The notes under the pieces are model-generated. The model saw nothing but the letters and a program-made list of their open reading frames with translations, did no database searches and was not told where the DNA came from. Shown here one piece after another: positions 38,976 through 47,367 of a stretch of 64,000 nucleotides of DNA (position 1 is the first letter of the stretch; each line of letters begins with the position of its first letter). The DNA is from Flavobacteriales bacterium. GTDB taxonomy: Bacteria > Bacteroidota > Bacteroidia > Flavobacteriales_F > PHOS-HE28. A program made the position numbers and the translations under genes. Where the stretch lies: NCBI GenBank assembly GCA_016717225.1, contig JADKGB010000001.1, forward strand, positions 1 to 64,000, written 5' to 3'.

Positions 38976-39743
38976 ATGCGCTCCCTACGATCTGTTCTCC
39001 TTCTCATTTCATGCACGCCCTTGGTGGCCTTTGCCTGGGGTCCAACCGGCCACCGAACCATATGTGCCATCGCCGAAAACCACTTGACGAAAAAGGCGCA
39101 CAAGGCCATCGTACGGATCCTCGGTTCGGAAAGTCTCGCCATCGCTTCCACGTGGATGGATGAAGTGCGCTCGGATAGTTTGTACGACCACACGCACGAC
39201 TGGCATTGGGTCACTATTCCGGACAGTCTCACCTATGCTACCAGCTTGAAGAATCCGGAAGGCGATGTGGTTGAAGCCATTGCGCGCATGTCGAGCTTGT
39301 TGCGCAGTGACACGGTTCCGATGGAACGCAAGCGGGTGTACCTGCGGTTTCTCATCCACTTGGTAGGCGACCTGCATCAGCCACTGCATGCTGGCCGTGG
39401 AGACGACAAAGGCGGGAACACATTTCAGGTGCAATGGTTCAAGAAGGGAACCAACCTGCATCGCGTGTGGGATAGCGAGATGATCGATCAGGCGGGCCTG
39501 AGTTACACGGAATTGGCCCAAAGCTTGGACCATGCCAGCATTGCACAGCAAAAGGTTTGGCAGCAAAACACCCCGGCGGAATGGGCGCAGGAAGCCGTGG
39601 GTTACCGCACCCAGGTCTATGCGGTTCAAAAGGGTGACGACCTTGGTTACAAGTACCAATACGCGAACTGGCCCTTGGTCCAACAACAGTTGACCAAAGC
39701 TGGAATTCGGCTCGCCGGTTTGCTGAACGACATTTTCCGATGA
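38976..39743 (+). CDS. S1/P1 family secreted nuclease
   Basis: This is a zinc-dependent phosphodiesterase acting on single-stranded DNA and RNA and 3'-nucleotides. The product has 255 residues. The signal peptide ends AFA, so the mature protein starts with Trp (WGPTGHRTICAIAENHL). This is expected, because the N-terminal Trp of S1/P1 enzymes is itself a zinc ligand. Further zinc-binding His/Asp positions are seen in STWMDEVR, DWHWV, LIHLVGDLHQPLHAG and NLHRVWDSEMI. I chose the ATG that gives this signal peptide. The stop overlaps the next gene's ATG (ATGA), coupling it to a second nuclease-type gene. Confidence 0.94.
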   Translation: MRSLRSVLLLISCTPLVAFAWGPTGHRTICAIAENHLTKKAHKAIVRILGSESLAIASTWMDEVRSDSLYDHTHDWHWVTIPDSLTYATSLKNPEGDVVEAIARMSSLLRSDTVPMERKRVYLRFLIHLVGDLHQPLHAGRGDDKGGNTFQVQWFKKGTNLHRVWDSEMIDQAGLSYTELAQSLDHASIAQQKVWQQNTPAEWAQEAVGYRTQVYAVQKGDDLGYKYQYANWPLVQQQLTKAGIRLAGLLNDIFR

Positions 39744-41002
39744 CCGACCCTTCCCGATCCAACATGCGCATCCTGTTCCTAACGTTCCTGGTTGTTTCCG
39801 CATCACTCACCAGTGCGCAGGACAGCCTTCGCGTAATGACGTACAACCTGTTGCACTTTCCCGATCCCGTTCCGGCAGGAAAAGCGGATACGTTGGCCAA
39901 GATCCTCGCATGGCATCCCGTGGACATCTTGATCTGCGAAGAAGTAACGAACGCGGAAGGTGCCGAACTGGTATTGACCGATGCGCTCAATGTGAATGGC
40001 GTCGACCGCTTCAGCATGGCGACGTATGTGACGCAACAGAGCGATCCGGCGGAGCAGATCAAGATCGCGCAGATCCTGTATTACGATCACAACAAACTTG
40101 GCCTGAAAAATCAGGAGCTGATCCTCACCAACGTGCGCGACCTGAACGTGTACACGCTCTACTTGCACGATGCGGGTGCGTTGCAAGGCGATACGACCTT
40201 CATCACCGTGGTGGGCTTGCACCTGAAATCCAGCACCGGGTACGAGTCAGAGCGCGCATTGGAAGCACAGATCCTGATGGACTACCTCTCGGCACTGCCC
40301 GCTGGGCGCATGGTGATCGTGGGCGGGGATATGAACATTTATACCGGTGCCGAACCGGCTTTCACAACCTTCCTCACCCCACAGGGATCAGCACACCTGC
40401 AAGACCCCTTGAACTTCGGTGGCCTGCCATGGAGCGGCGCTGCGAACGCGTGGATACACACGCAGAGCACACGCGTAAGCACTATCTACAGCGATGGCTC
40501 GGGCGGCGGCATGGATGATCGCTTCGACATTCTGTTGTTGAGCGATGGCCTGATGAACGGCACAGCACCCATGCATTTTGTACCGAACAGTTACAAGCCA
40601 TTGGGCAACAGTGGCACCTGCTACAACCAGAGCATCACGGCGTGCGATGCGAGCCAAACCCCGTTCAGTATCCTGCGATCGCTTTACTTCATGAGCGATC
40701 ACCTGCCCGTAGCGCTCACGCTCGCCCCCGGTTCTGGCGTGGGTGTCGCGAACACGAATGTGAACGTACGTGCCGGGATCTCGATCCTTCTCTTGGAGCG
40801 CTCGCTGCGCATCACCGGCGGAAGGGGTGCCGCGGTGTTGTCAGTGTTCGATGCGAGCGGTCGCTTGCTGTTGGAACGGAACATCGTGTTGCGGGGAGAA
40901 GGAACGATAACAGGGTTGCCAGAAGATCTCCGCGGATTTGTAGTTGCCACTGTGCGAAGCAGCGAGGCTGGCGGTGCGGGGCGGTTTATGATCCCTGAGT
41001 AG
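39740..41002 (+). CDS. Endonuclease/exonuclease/phosphatase family protein, T9SS-exported
   Basis: The product has 420 residues. After a signal peptide (ending SLTSAQ) comes a DNase I-like EEP domain. Its motifs are MTYNLLHFP (Asn), ILICEEVTNAEG (catalytic metal Glu), GLHLKSSTGYESERALEAQ, VGGDMNIYTG (Asp/Asn) and FMSDHLPVAL (Asp/His). All catalytic positions are present. The C-terminal 80 residues (LRITGGRGAAVLSVFDASGRLLLE, then FVVATVRS) form a T9SS-type sorting domain of weak consensus. It probably cleaves DNA, RNA or a phosphoester at or outside the cell surface. The start overlaps the S1/P1 gene; an ATG eight codons downstream gives a tidier signal peptide. Confidence 0.88.
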   Translation: MTDPSRSNMRILFLTFLVVSASLTSAQDSLRVMTYNLLHFPDPVPAGKADTLAKILAWHPVDILICEEVTNAEGAELVLTDALNVNGVDRFSMATYVTQQSDPAEQIKIAQILYYDHNKLGLKNQELILTNVRDLNVYTLYLHDAGALQGDTTFITVVGLHLKSSTGYESERALEAQILMDYLSALPAGRMVIVGGDMNIYTGAEPAFTTFLTPQGSAHLQDPLNFGGLPWSGAANAWIHTQSTRVSTIYSDGSGGGMDDRFDILLLSDGLMNGTAPMHFVPNSYKPLGNSGTCYNQSITACDASQTPFSILRSLYFMSDHLPVALTLAPGSGVGVANTNVNVRAGISILLLERSLRITGGRGAAVLSVFDASGRLLLERNIVLRGEGTITGLPEDLRGFVVATVRSSEAGGAGRFMIPE

Positions 41003-41027
41003 ACACGCCGATCGCGAGGGGTCATCC

Positions 41028-41153
41028 CATTTCGAAATTCAATACCACGCTTTGGGTTTCCCCCTTGTGCGATGCCCAGCCGTCTGGCAGGGCTCACCAA
41101 GTTCAATGCGGGTTAGGGCTGGTTTCCCGTGGAGGAATTTGTGCTTCGAAATG
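41028..41153. repeat. Palindromic intergenic repeat element, copy B
   Basis: This 126-bp relative of the element at 37541-37692 has terminal inverted repeats CATTTCGAA and TTCGAAATG. The first about 50 bases (ATTCAATACCACGC, then TGCGATGCC) and the last about 50 bases (GGGTTAGGG, CTGGTTTCC) align with copy A, while the centre differs. Like copy A it lies just after a plus-strand gene and between convergent genes. Confidence 0.7.
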
Positions 41154-41183
41154 ATAGTGCCATGAACTTGAACTAGTAGCAAC

Positions 41184-41215
41184 AAAAAAGGACGAGCACA
41201 CGGCTCGTCCTTTTT
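41184..41215. terminator. Bidirectional intrinsic terminator between convergent genes
   Basis: A perfect stem (AAAAAGGACGAGC with GCTCGTCCTTTTT) around a short loop has an A-run on one side and a T-run on the other. It therefore works as a terminator for both the endonuclease gene (+) and the phospholipase-D-like gene (-). Confidence 0.88.
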
Positions 41216-41234
41216 CGTTGAATGTCGTTGATCG

Positions 41235-42542
41235 TTACTTCGCCTTTACAAAAGGAACCTGCTGGCGCGTGCCATTGTTCTCGAGCACCAGCACGTAGAA
41301 CCCATCGGGCAAAACGCTTGTGTCGATCCGTCCGGAATTCGCTCCGGGCATTCCGCTGATACGTTGCTGCATCATAACGCGACCGGTCGCATCGGTGACC
41401 ACCGCGTTGGTCGTTCCGCCGTCCGTAAGCGAGTAGCGCAATTGCAGCACATCATTCACTGGATTCGGAAAAGCAGCCAGCGAAGCGATGGAACTTCCAT
41501 TCTCGGCTATGCCTACAGACACACGGGCGTGCCACTCCTGCCAGAACAGGTTGGCAATGGTGTCGTTGTGAATGATCAAGGTGTTCTCATCGTTCTCGGA
41601 ATCCGCGGAAGAGCTCCAGTTGTGCGAGCCGGTGATCACCAACGGATCGAACTGTGGAAAGCCTTCATCGATGATCGCGTACTTGTGGTGGAGCTGTCCA
41701 TCGATATTCGCGAAGGAGTGCATCTCCAATCCGGCTGTTACGAGCGCATCGTAATCCGAACCGGTTCCGTTCACTTGCTCCACGAGGCCAGCTGCGCTCA
41801 CATTGAAGTTGTTGTTGGCAGCGATCAAGGCATTGGAAATGTTGTTGTCGGTGATCACCAATAGCGCGAAGTGAACAGTGCGATCAGCGTTCTGAACAGC
41901 CTTTACGATCTCGGCATTGGTATGATCGCTAGGGGAGAAATACGACTCTACACGATCGCCTCCGATGATGAATTCATGCGGCGTGTTGTCGAATTTCGCT
42001 GATCCGAAGCGGCTGTTTCCCGAATTTGGAACAGGACCACTGCTACCCCACATTTCATCGAACTCCAAGCGATAAGCACGGGCCAACGCTTGGTCCTGGA
42101 TGAACACCAGGTTGTTCTGATCATCGAAGAGGTTCTCGGCGGTCCAGTTCGTTGATCCGCTCAAAACCCAGGCATTGTCCACGTCTTCCGCATCGATGCT
42201 CATGAACTTGTTGTGCATGCCGCTACCGGTACTGTTCAGTCGCTGAAGCACAGGTACGCTCGCATCCAGGCTGGAAAGTCCGGTATTCGTGTTGGAGCCT
42301 TCCGTGATGAAACGGATCTGCACACCGCGTGTAACGGCATTGTTCAGTGCGGTGACAATGGTGGCATCGGAAGTATTGTACACGGCCACATCGATCGTGA
42401 GCATGGAGCGATCGATGTACGCCGCGATGGTATCGTTCACTGCACCACCAAGTTCAACGGCGTTCTCCCAAGTGGCCACACTATTGTCGACACTCTGGTT
42501 GAAGTAGGCGTAAAAGAGGATCCAGCATTGTCGGTATTCCAC
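41235..42542 (-). CDS. Phospholipase D-like nuclease with T9SS sorting domain (3' part of a frameshifted gene)
   Basis: This part encodes two complete HKD motifs: MHNKFMSID with GSTNW, and LHHKYAIID with TGSHNWSSSADSENDEN. The pattern is that of bacterial PLD-type nucleases or phosphodiesterases, which use the two His residues for catalysis. The end (AFPNPVNDVLQLRYS, VTDATGRV, LPDGFYVLVLENN) is a T9SS type A sorting domain. The first residues are not a true N-terminus: there is no signal peptide, and from about 42520 the frame continues directly from the OB-fold gene 42437-43225. The intact gene is thus 41235-43225, split by one indel near 42515-42520. It sits downstream of, and in the same operon as, the TonB receptor. 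Confidence 0.88.
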   Translation of the reverse strand: MEYRQCWILFYAYFNQSVDNSVATWENAVELGGAVNDTIAAYIDRSMLTIDVAVYNTSDATIVTALNNAVTRGVQIRFITEGSNTNTGLSSLDASVPVLQRLNSTGSGMHNKFMSIDAEDVDNAWVLSGSTNWTAENLFDDQNNLVFIQDQALARAYRLEFDEMWGSSGPVPNSGNSRFGSAKFDNTPHEFIIGGDRVESYFSPSDHTNAEIVKAVQNADRTVHFALLVITDNNISNALIAANNNFNVSAAGLVEQVNGTGSDYDALVTAGLEMHSFANIDGQLHHKYAIIDEGFPQFDPLVITGSHNWSSSADSENDENTLIIHNDTIANLFWQEWHARVSVGIAENGSSIASLAAFPNPVNDVLQLRYSLTDGGTTNAVVTDATGRVMMQQRISGMPGANSGRIDTSVLPDGFYVLVLENNGTRQQVPFVKAK

Positions 42543-43225
42543 ACGAGATCAAAACTGGTGGTGGTGATGTTCTGCTGAAGAACCGCACCTGTTACGTTGA
42601 TGGCGGAGGTGAGTACCAGATCAGCAGCGCCACGCGGCAGCAGTTGGTAACCATCAAAGCCACTGAAGCTGAATTGCGAGGCGATGCCCGTCATGTTCAG
42701 TACGCCCGAAGGCACAGTGGTGCCGATGAGCGGATGACCTGTGCGGAAGTATGCGATCCCGCTTTCCCCGGCCGCGGTGAAGTCCCATGTGGTGCTGGTA
42801 AAGATCGAGCCACCAGCGGTGAAGGTCGCGTCCAGGATCTGCACGAGCTCGCACTCCACGGTCTCATCCATTTGCGCGGGAGTGATCACCTGTGGGGTTG
42901 GCAGCGGGTTGCCAGAACTGTTGATCGTTAGCGCCGTTACCGGGCTCAATTCGGTGAGGCCATTGTAACGCGCCATGATCCCCGTAATGGTGATGTTGTC
43001 ACCGGGCTCTGGAGCGAAGGGAACAGAACCTGTACCTGGGAATGCGGAAATGCCACCCGTAGCATCTTGCAAATAGCGAATGCCGCCCATTTCGATGCCG
43101 CTTGTAACGACACCGGTTACGGTAACCGTTGCACCATCGGCGTATGTGCGCGCTTCGGCTATATCGGCTTGCGCGTGCAGGCAAAAGGGTAGAAGAGCGA
43201 AAAGAAGAGGAAGGAGCTTTTTCAT
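42437..43225 (-). CDS. Secreted OB-fold nuclease N-terminal part (5' part of the frameshifted gene)
   Basis: The signal peptide (MKKLLPLLFALLPFCLHAQ) leads into a YhcR/DUF5689-like OB-fold (ARTYADGATVTVTGVVTSG, YLQDATGGISAFPG, DNITITGIMARYNGLTELSP). This domain type is common in extracellular nucleases. A second beta domain follows and then a linker (GAVLQQNITTTSFDLVWNTDN). The last about 25 residues are out of frame. In the neighbouring frame the sequence continues as LFYAYFNQSVDNSVATWENA into the phospholipase-D part. Read together, the protein would have about 660 residues: signal peptide, OB-fold, two HKD motifs and a sorting domain. The TonB receptor gene ends 37 bases upstream. Confidence 0.85.
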   Translation of the reverse strand: MKKLLPLLFALLPFCLHAQADIAEARTYADGATVTVTGVVTSGIEMGGIRYLQDATGGISAFPGTGSVPFAPEPGDNITITGIMARYNGLTELSPVTALTINSSGNPLPTPQVITPAQMDETVECELVQILDATFTAGGSIFTSTTWDFTAAGESGIAYFRTGHPLIGTTVPSGVLNMTGIASQFSFSGFDGYQLLPRGAADLVLTSAINVTGAVLQQNITTTSFDLVWNTDNAGSSFTPTSTRVSTIVWPLGRTPLNLVVQ

Positions 43226-43262
43226 GTGGGATCGACCTGATCTGACAGGCCTGAGTTGATTT

Positions 43263-46148
43263 TCAGAATGTGAATTGGACACCAACATTCCAGCGGCGCC
43301 CTTCACCGAAGAAGACACTGGCCGAGTTGGCGTCGAAGTTGTAAGTGGCGTTGGCCAAGTTCGCGTCATTGTTACGAGCATCGGCGATGTAGACGGCATC
43401 CAGCGCATTCAGGATGCTTCCGGTAAGCATGATCTCGGCCTTCTTCAACTTGATCGCATAGCCCGCGTGAACTTCTGTGACCAAGTAGTCCGGGACTGCC
43501 CAGGATTCTCGTCGTGCATTCGCACCATCCAGTGCGAACGGGCTGAAATCAGCGAACTGTCGGCCGAAGTACGTGCCGCGCACCTTCATGTAAAGTCGTT
43601 TGATCGGCTCGTAGCGAACCATGGCGCCGAACTGCGTTTGGGCTGCGTTGCCCACGTGCACGCCGCGAGCGTCGAAGTTCACCACTTCTTCCTGACCGGT
43701 GTCGGTATTGATCGCGGGTCGTCCATCCTCATCGCGCAGCACCAGGTTTTTCACTTGCGATTGCCAGGTCCAGTCTGCCACGGATGCGAGTGCTTCTATC
43801 GTCCACTTCGGGTTCAATTTGAAAGCCGCATCCATTTCAACGCCCATGTGGCGCGCGTTCATTCCATTGATGTTCACCTTGCGCAGTTCATCACCGAACT
43901 GAACGGTGGTGGCAACGTCCACGGGCTTGTTCTTCCAATAGGTGTAGTACGTGTTCAGGTTCAACGCGAACTTGGCTCGGTGGTATGAATACCCCGTCTC
44001 CAAGGCCATCACTTGCTCATTCTCGATACTGGTGAAGAGCTTGTTCGTGAAATCGAACACATAGTCGAACCGGGGCGCATTGCTCAGGAAGCCCACGTTC
44101 ACGAACACGTTGTTCCACTCGTTCAGGTTATAGTTCGCACCGGTCTTCACGTTGAAACCGGGTATCCATTTTTTCCCGGTAATTGCGTCGCGTGTGCCGG
44201 GGGACGTATTGGTGTAAGGTGTTGCGCCGATGATGAACCCATCGGGCTGTGTCCCCACATTGTTCACGAAGGTCGTATCGCCATTGGTGGAGATCGTGGC
44301 TCCGCGAAGCGCGGTGATCGAGCTGCTGCCGTTCCAATAGAACACATCACCATCGCCGACAGCCTCCGGAAAAAGCTGGCCTTCGATCTCCAGGTCGCGT
44401 TTGCGGAAATAGTCGGTACGCTGATAGCCCGTGGTTGCGACCGTTCCGCTCACGAACCAACTGAAGATCGGCGTATGATGCTCCAATTGCATGAACGCAC
44501 CGCTCCATTGCACAAGATTGGAGTTGTGGTAGCTCATTTTATCGCCCACCCGCACCGTGTCGCTCGCAGCGTTCTCATCACGACCGCTGGTGTTCAAATA
44601 ATACTTCCCGCCCAGCAGGTCATAGACCTCAGCATAGTGATCGCCACGGTAGCTGCGCAGATCGAGCCCGCCGGAGAGGTCCATTTTGTCGTTGATCTTG
44701 TACGAGGCCGTGGTGAGCAACCCGTACCAGAAGTGATTGTTGACCAAGCTGCGGATGATGTTGCTTGATTTCGCCGTCGGATTGTTGTCGAAAGGCGATG
44801 GTGTGGAGATCCCACCGAATCCCGAATTGGTATTGTAGATCTGTTGGAAGTCGATCAAGCCATCGGGGGTTCGGGGCGAAGTGCTGCTCGTAAGCCGCGT
44901 ACCGCCACCGTTGCCAATGCTTAGATAGGCCACATTGCTTACGTAGAGTTTCTCGCTTACTTGCCACAGATCACGAAGGGAGAACTGAGGTTTGTGGTAG
45001 TAGTTCTTGCGTTCATTGATGTTCTCACCTTTCACATTGAAGCGGTTACCCGCTGCATCGAAGTCGAAACGCTCGAGGTAACCGGCGTGCTGGTTGAACC
45101 GCAGGCCAAAATTCTCGGCGCCAGCGATAGCGACTCCCTCATTCTGTGCGAAGCTTGAATTGTATGTCTCGATACCCAACTTGAAGGCGCGTTGGCCATG
45201 TTTCTGCGGTGCACCGAACCCGCTCAAACTGAGCAAGTGCTTGCCCAAACGCTTTTCGATCTTCGCGAAGTAGAACCAGCCTTCGGTGTAGGTCTGGTTG
45301 ACCCAGCCATCTCCTTTTTTGAACGAGCCTGCAAGCGTGACGCCCCACCCGCCTTTCAATTTTCCGCTCGTAAGGCTGATCGTTGTGCGCAGGTAATCGT
45401 TGTTGGCGAATTCCTGCTTCACGATCAACCCGCGTTTCTGGTCAATGCCTTTGGTAAGGATGTTGATCGTGCCGCCCACGGAAGGAATGGCGATCTTGCT
45501 CGCACCCAAACCGCGTTGCACTTGTATGCTGCGCGTGGCGGCATCCAAGCCGAACCAATTGCTCCAGTACACAGCGCCGTTCTCCATGTCGTTCACCGGA
45601 ACGCCATCGAGCATTACGGCTACATTGCTCTGGCTGAATCCACGCAAGGTGATGCGAGCGTCGCCATCACCGCCGCCATTGGTGGTTGCATAAACACCGG
45701 GCGTGCTGTTCAACAGCATCGGTATGTCACGCGAAGCCAGCTCTTCCTGGATCTTGCGTGGCTCGATGGTGGAAAAAGCAACGGGCGTTTGGCGTTTGAT
45801 CGCCACGTCCGCCACCACTTGCACATCGGAGAGCGTGATGCCCTTCAGCTTCACGTCCACCACCGCACGGGGCGAATTCACTTCCACTGATCGGCTCACT
45901 TCTTCGTAGCCCACATAGGTCACCTTCAACGTGCATTTGCCGTATGGTGCTTCCAACTGGAAGTGGCCATCGATATCCGTGGTAACGCCTGTGGAATCGG
46001 TGAGCCTTACGATGGCGCCAATAAGCGTTTCGCCGGTGGCTTCATCGCTCAACGTGCCCTCAATGATCCCCTTTTGAGAGAACAAAAGCGCAGGCAACAA
46101 GAGGAGTATGGCCGACAGCAGTGCGTTGCGACCCATCAGGCGGAGCAT
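43263..46148 (-). CDS. TonB-dependent outer-membrane receptor
   Basis: The 961-residue outer-membrane transporter imports large or scarce nutrients using TonB energy. After the signal peptide comes a CarboxypepD_reg-like domain (GIIEGTLSDEATGETLIGAIV, VTTDIDGHFQLEAPYG, VTYVGYEEVS). The plug domain follows (LNSTPGVYAT, DARITLRGFSQSNVAVMLDGVPVND, VQRGLGASKIAIPSVGGTINI), then a 22-strand-type barrel ending in aromatic WNVGVQFTF. No SusD partner is nearby, so it is not a typical glycan-uptake pair. The gene is in a minus-strand operon between a lamin-tail protein (14 bases upstream) and the OB/phospholipase-D nuclease (37 bases downstream). This suggests, by context only, a product of nucleic-acid breakdown as substrate. 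Confidence 0.95.
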   Translation of the reverse strand: MLRLMGRNALLSAILLLLPALLFSQKGIIEGTLSDEATGETLIGAIVRLTDSTGVTTDIDGHFQLEAPYGKCTLKVTYVGYEEVSRSVEVNSPRAVVDVKLKGITLSDVQVVADVAIKRQTPVAFSTIEPRKIQEELASRDIPMLLNSTPGVYATTNGGGDGDARITLRGFSQSNVAVMLDGVPVNDMENGAVYWSNWFGLDAATRSIQVQRGLGASKIAIPSVGGTINILTKGIDQKRGLIVKQEFANNDYLRTTISLTSGKLKGGWGVTLAGSFKKGDGWVNQTYTEGWFYFAKIEKRLGKHLLSLSGFGAPQKHGQRAFKLGIETYNSSFAQNEGVAIAGAENFGLRFNQHAGYLERFDFDAAGNRFNVKGENINERKNYYHKPQFSLRDLWQVSEKLYVSNVAYLSIGNGGGTRLTSSTSPRTPDGLIDFQQIYNTNSGFGGISTPSPFDNNPTAKSSNIIRSLVNNHFWYGLLTTASYKINDKMDLSGGLDLRSYRGDHYAEVYDLLGGKYYLNTSGRDENAASDTVRVGDKMSYHNSNLVQWSGAFMQLEHHTPIFSWFVSGTVATTGYQRTDYFRKRDLEIEGQLFPEAVGDGDVFYWNGSSSITALRGATISTNGDTTFVNNVGTQPDGFIIGATPYTNTSPGTRDAITGKKWIPGFNVKTGANYNLNEWNNVFVNVGFLSNAPRFDYVFDFTNKLFTSIENEQVMALETGYSYHRAKFALNLNTYYTYWKNKPVDVATTVQFGDELRKVNINGMNARHMGVEMDAAFKLNPKWTIEALASVADWTWQSQVKNLVLRDEDGRPAINTDTGQEEVVNFDARGVHVGNAAQTQFGAMVRYEPIKRLYMKVRGTYFGRQFADFSPFALDGANARRESWAVPDYLVTEVHAGYAIKLKKAEIMLTGSILNALDAVYIADARNNDANLANATYNFDANSASVFFGEGRRWNVGVQFTF

Positions 46149-46162
46149 AACGATGGAACGGA

Positions 46163-47080
46163 TCAGCGCACCATCAACTCACGACTCAGGCGAGCGCCAC
46201 CTTCGAGCGTCACTTGCACCATGTAGAGCCCCGGCGCAGCACCTGGGAATTCCAAGATGAACGTCCCGCTCTTCGCTGTGGTGGAAATGGAATACACGGA
46301 ACGGCCGTGGGTATCGAACACATCCACCGAATTGATACGTGCTGTAGCCTTGATCATCACCTGGCCGTTCTCAACAGGGTTCGGTGCGATGACCATGGCC
46401 TCCGTGCGGTACTCATTGACAGAGTTCACGGAAGGGCATTGGCACTCGTGGATGTTCAGGTTGCTCCAATCATTGATCGGCAACGAATCCCACTCGAGTG
46501 TTACGTTGAATGGCGAAGGGTTGCTAACGACACCATGCAACACGCTGCTCTTGCGCACGAGGGTTTGGTCCTTGGTCCAATAAGTGCCTCCGTTCGCGTC
46601 GGTGTAGTTCGCTGTAGCGTCATCCGTCCATCCACTTCCTGGATCCACGCCAACTTCACCGATGATATCGATGATAGTGCCGTCCAAACGTTCAAGCGTA
46701 AGGGCATCATCTCCATTGAAGTAGAACGGAGTAGGATAGGTGCCGGGGCAATGGAGTTGTCCCAAGTTATAGAGTGTGGTGTCGCAGAAACCGAAACCGC
46801 CCGTGGAATCCAATTGGCCATTCGTGACAACGATGGTTTGGCTGGCGGGAATGGTGCCGCTCAAGGTGAGGCTTTCCGTCGCGGTGAACGAACCATTGGA
46901 GTAACGCTTGATCACATATTGGCTGAGATCAACAGGTAGAAGTGTTGGATTATAGATCTCCAACGCCTTGTTCTGGGAAGTGCCTTCGCAATATTCCGAG
47001 AAGAAAATGTTGGTGCAATCCTGGGCCGCTAGGAACAACGGTGCCGCAGACACTGAAAGAAGGAGTAGAGTACGACGCAT
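46163..47080 (-). CDS. Lamin tail domain (LTD) protein with T9SS type A sorting domain
   Basis: The 305-residue protein has a signal peptide (ending LFLAAQ). An LTD beta-sandwich follows (IFFSEYCEGTSQNKALEIYN, VDLSQYVIKRYSNG, SGTIPASQTIVVTN, FNGDDALTLERLDG, IIDIIGEVGVDPG). A type A sorting domain ends it (IAPNPVENGQVMIKA, VDVFDTHGRSVY, APGLYMVQVTL). LTDs in secreted bacterial proteins are often fused to or encoded beside nucleases, and here the protein leads an operon with a TonB receptor and a nuclease. It may bind DNA or tether the complex; this is inference. No catalytic residues are visible. Confidence 0.9.
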   Translation of the reverse strand: MRRTLLLLSVSAAPLFLAAQDCTNIFFSEYCEGTSQNKALEIYNPTLLPVDLSQYVIKRYSNGSFTATESLTLSGTIPASQTIVVTNGQLDSTGGFGFCDTTLYNLGQLHCPGTYPTPFYFNGDDALTLERLDGTIIDIIGEVGVDPGSGWTDDATANYTDANGGTYWTKDQTLVRKSSVLHGVVSNPSPFNVTLEWDSLPINDWSNLNIHECQCPSVNSVNEYRTEAMVIAPNPVENGQVMIKATARINSVDVFDTHGRSVYSISTTAKSGTFILEFPGAAPGLYMVQVTLEGGARLSRELMVR

Positions 47081-47367
47081 GGGTAGGGATTTGGGTAGGG
47101 TTGAAAGCTTGGGTCACTCGAAAGGCGTGCGAAAGTAAACAACGGCAGACCTGCACGATGAAGGAAAGGTTAAAGTTGAAGTAGGCGTGGATAGGCCGTG
47201 GTGGTTGGATCTCGGCACTGGGATACCCCGAACAGCCATGATTTATGACAAACCCGTTGCTTCCAACTGGCGCCTGGTGCTCCGGAGGACACTCTTTGCC
47301 CCCGGCCGCGTATACAGCTACTTTTACACTCTTTTAAACCGAAGGCTCAGGCAGTTCCGTAACTGAG
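47081..47367. promoter_or_regulatory. Divergent intergenic region between the LTD operon and the second giant adhesin
   Basis: The 287 bases between two outward-facing genes must hold both promoters. The adhesin-side half is AT-richer (TACAGCTACTTTTACACTC around 47318), which is a plausible promoter location, but no exact TAnnTTTG box is visible. No gene is supported here. Confidence 0.35.

Noticed and set aside
41235..47080. The TonB receptor region as a polysaccharide utilisation locus
   Set aside because: There is no SusD-like lipoprotein, glycoside hydrolase or carbohydrate sensor nearby; the neighbours are nuclease-type proteins.
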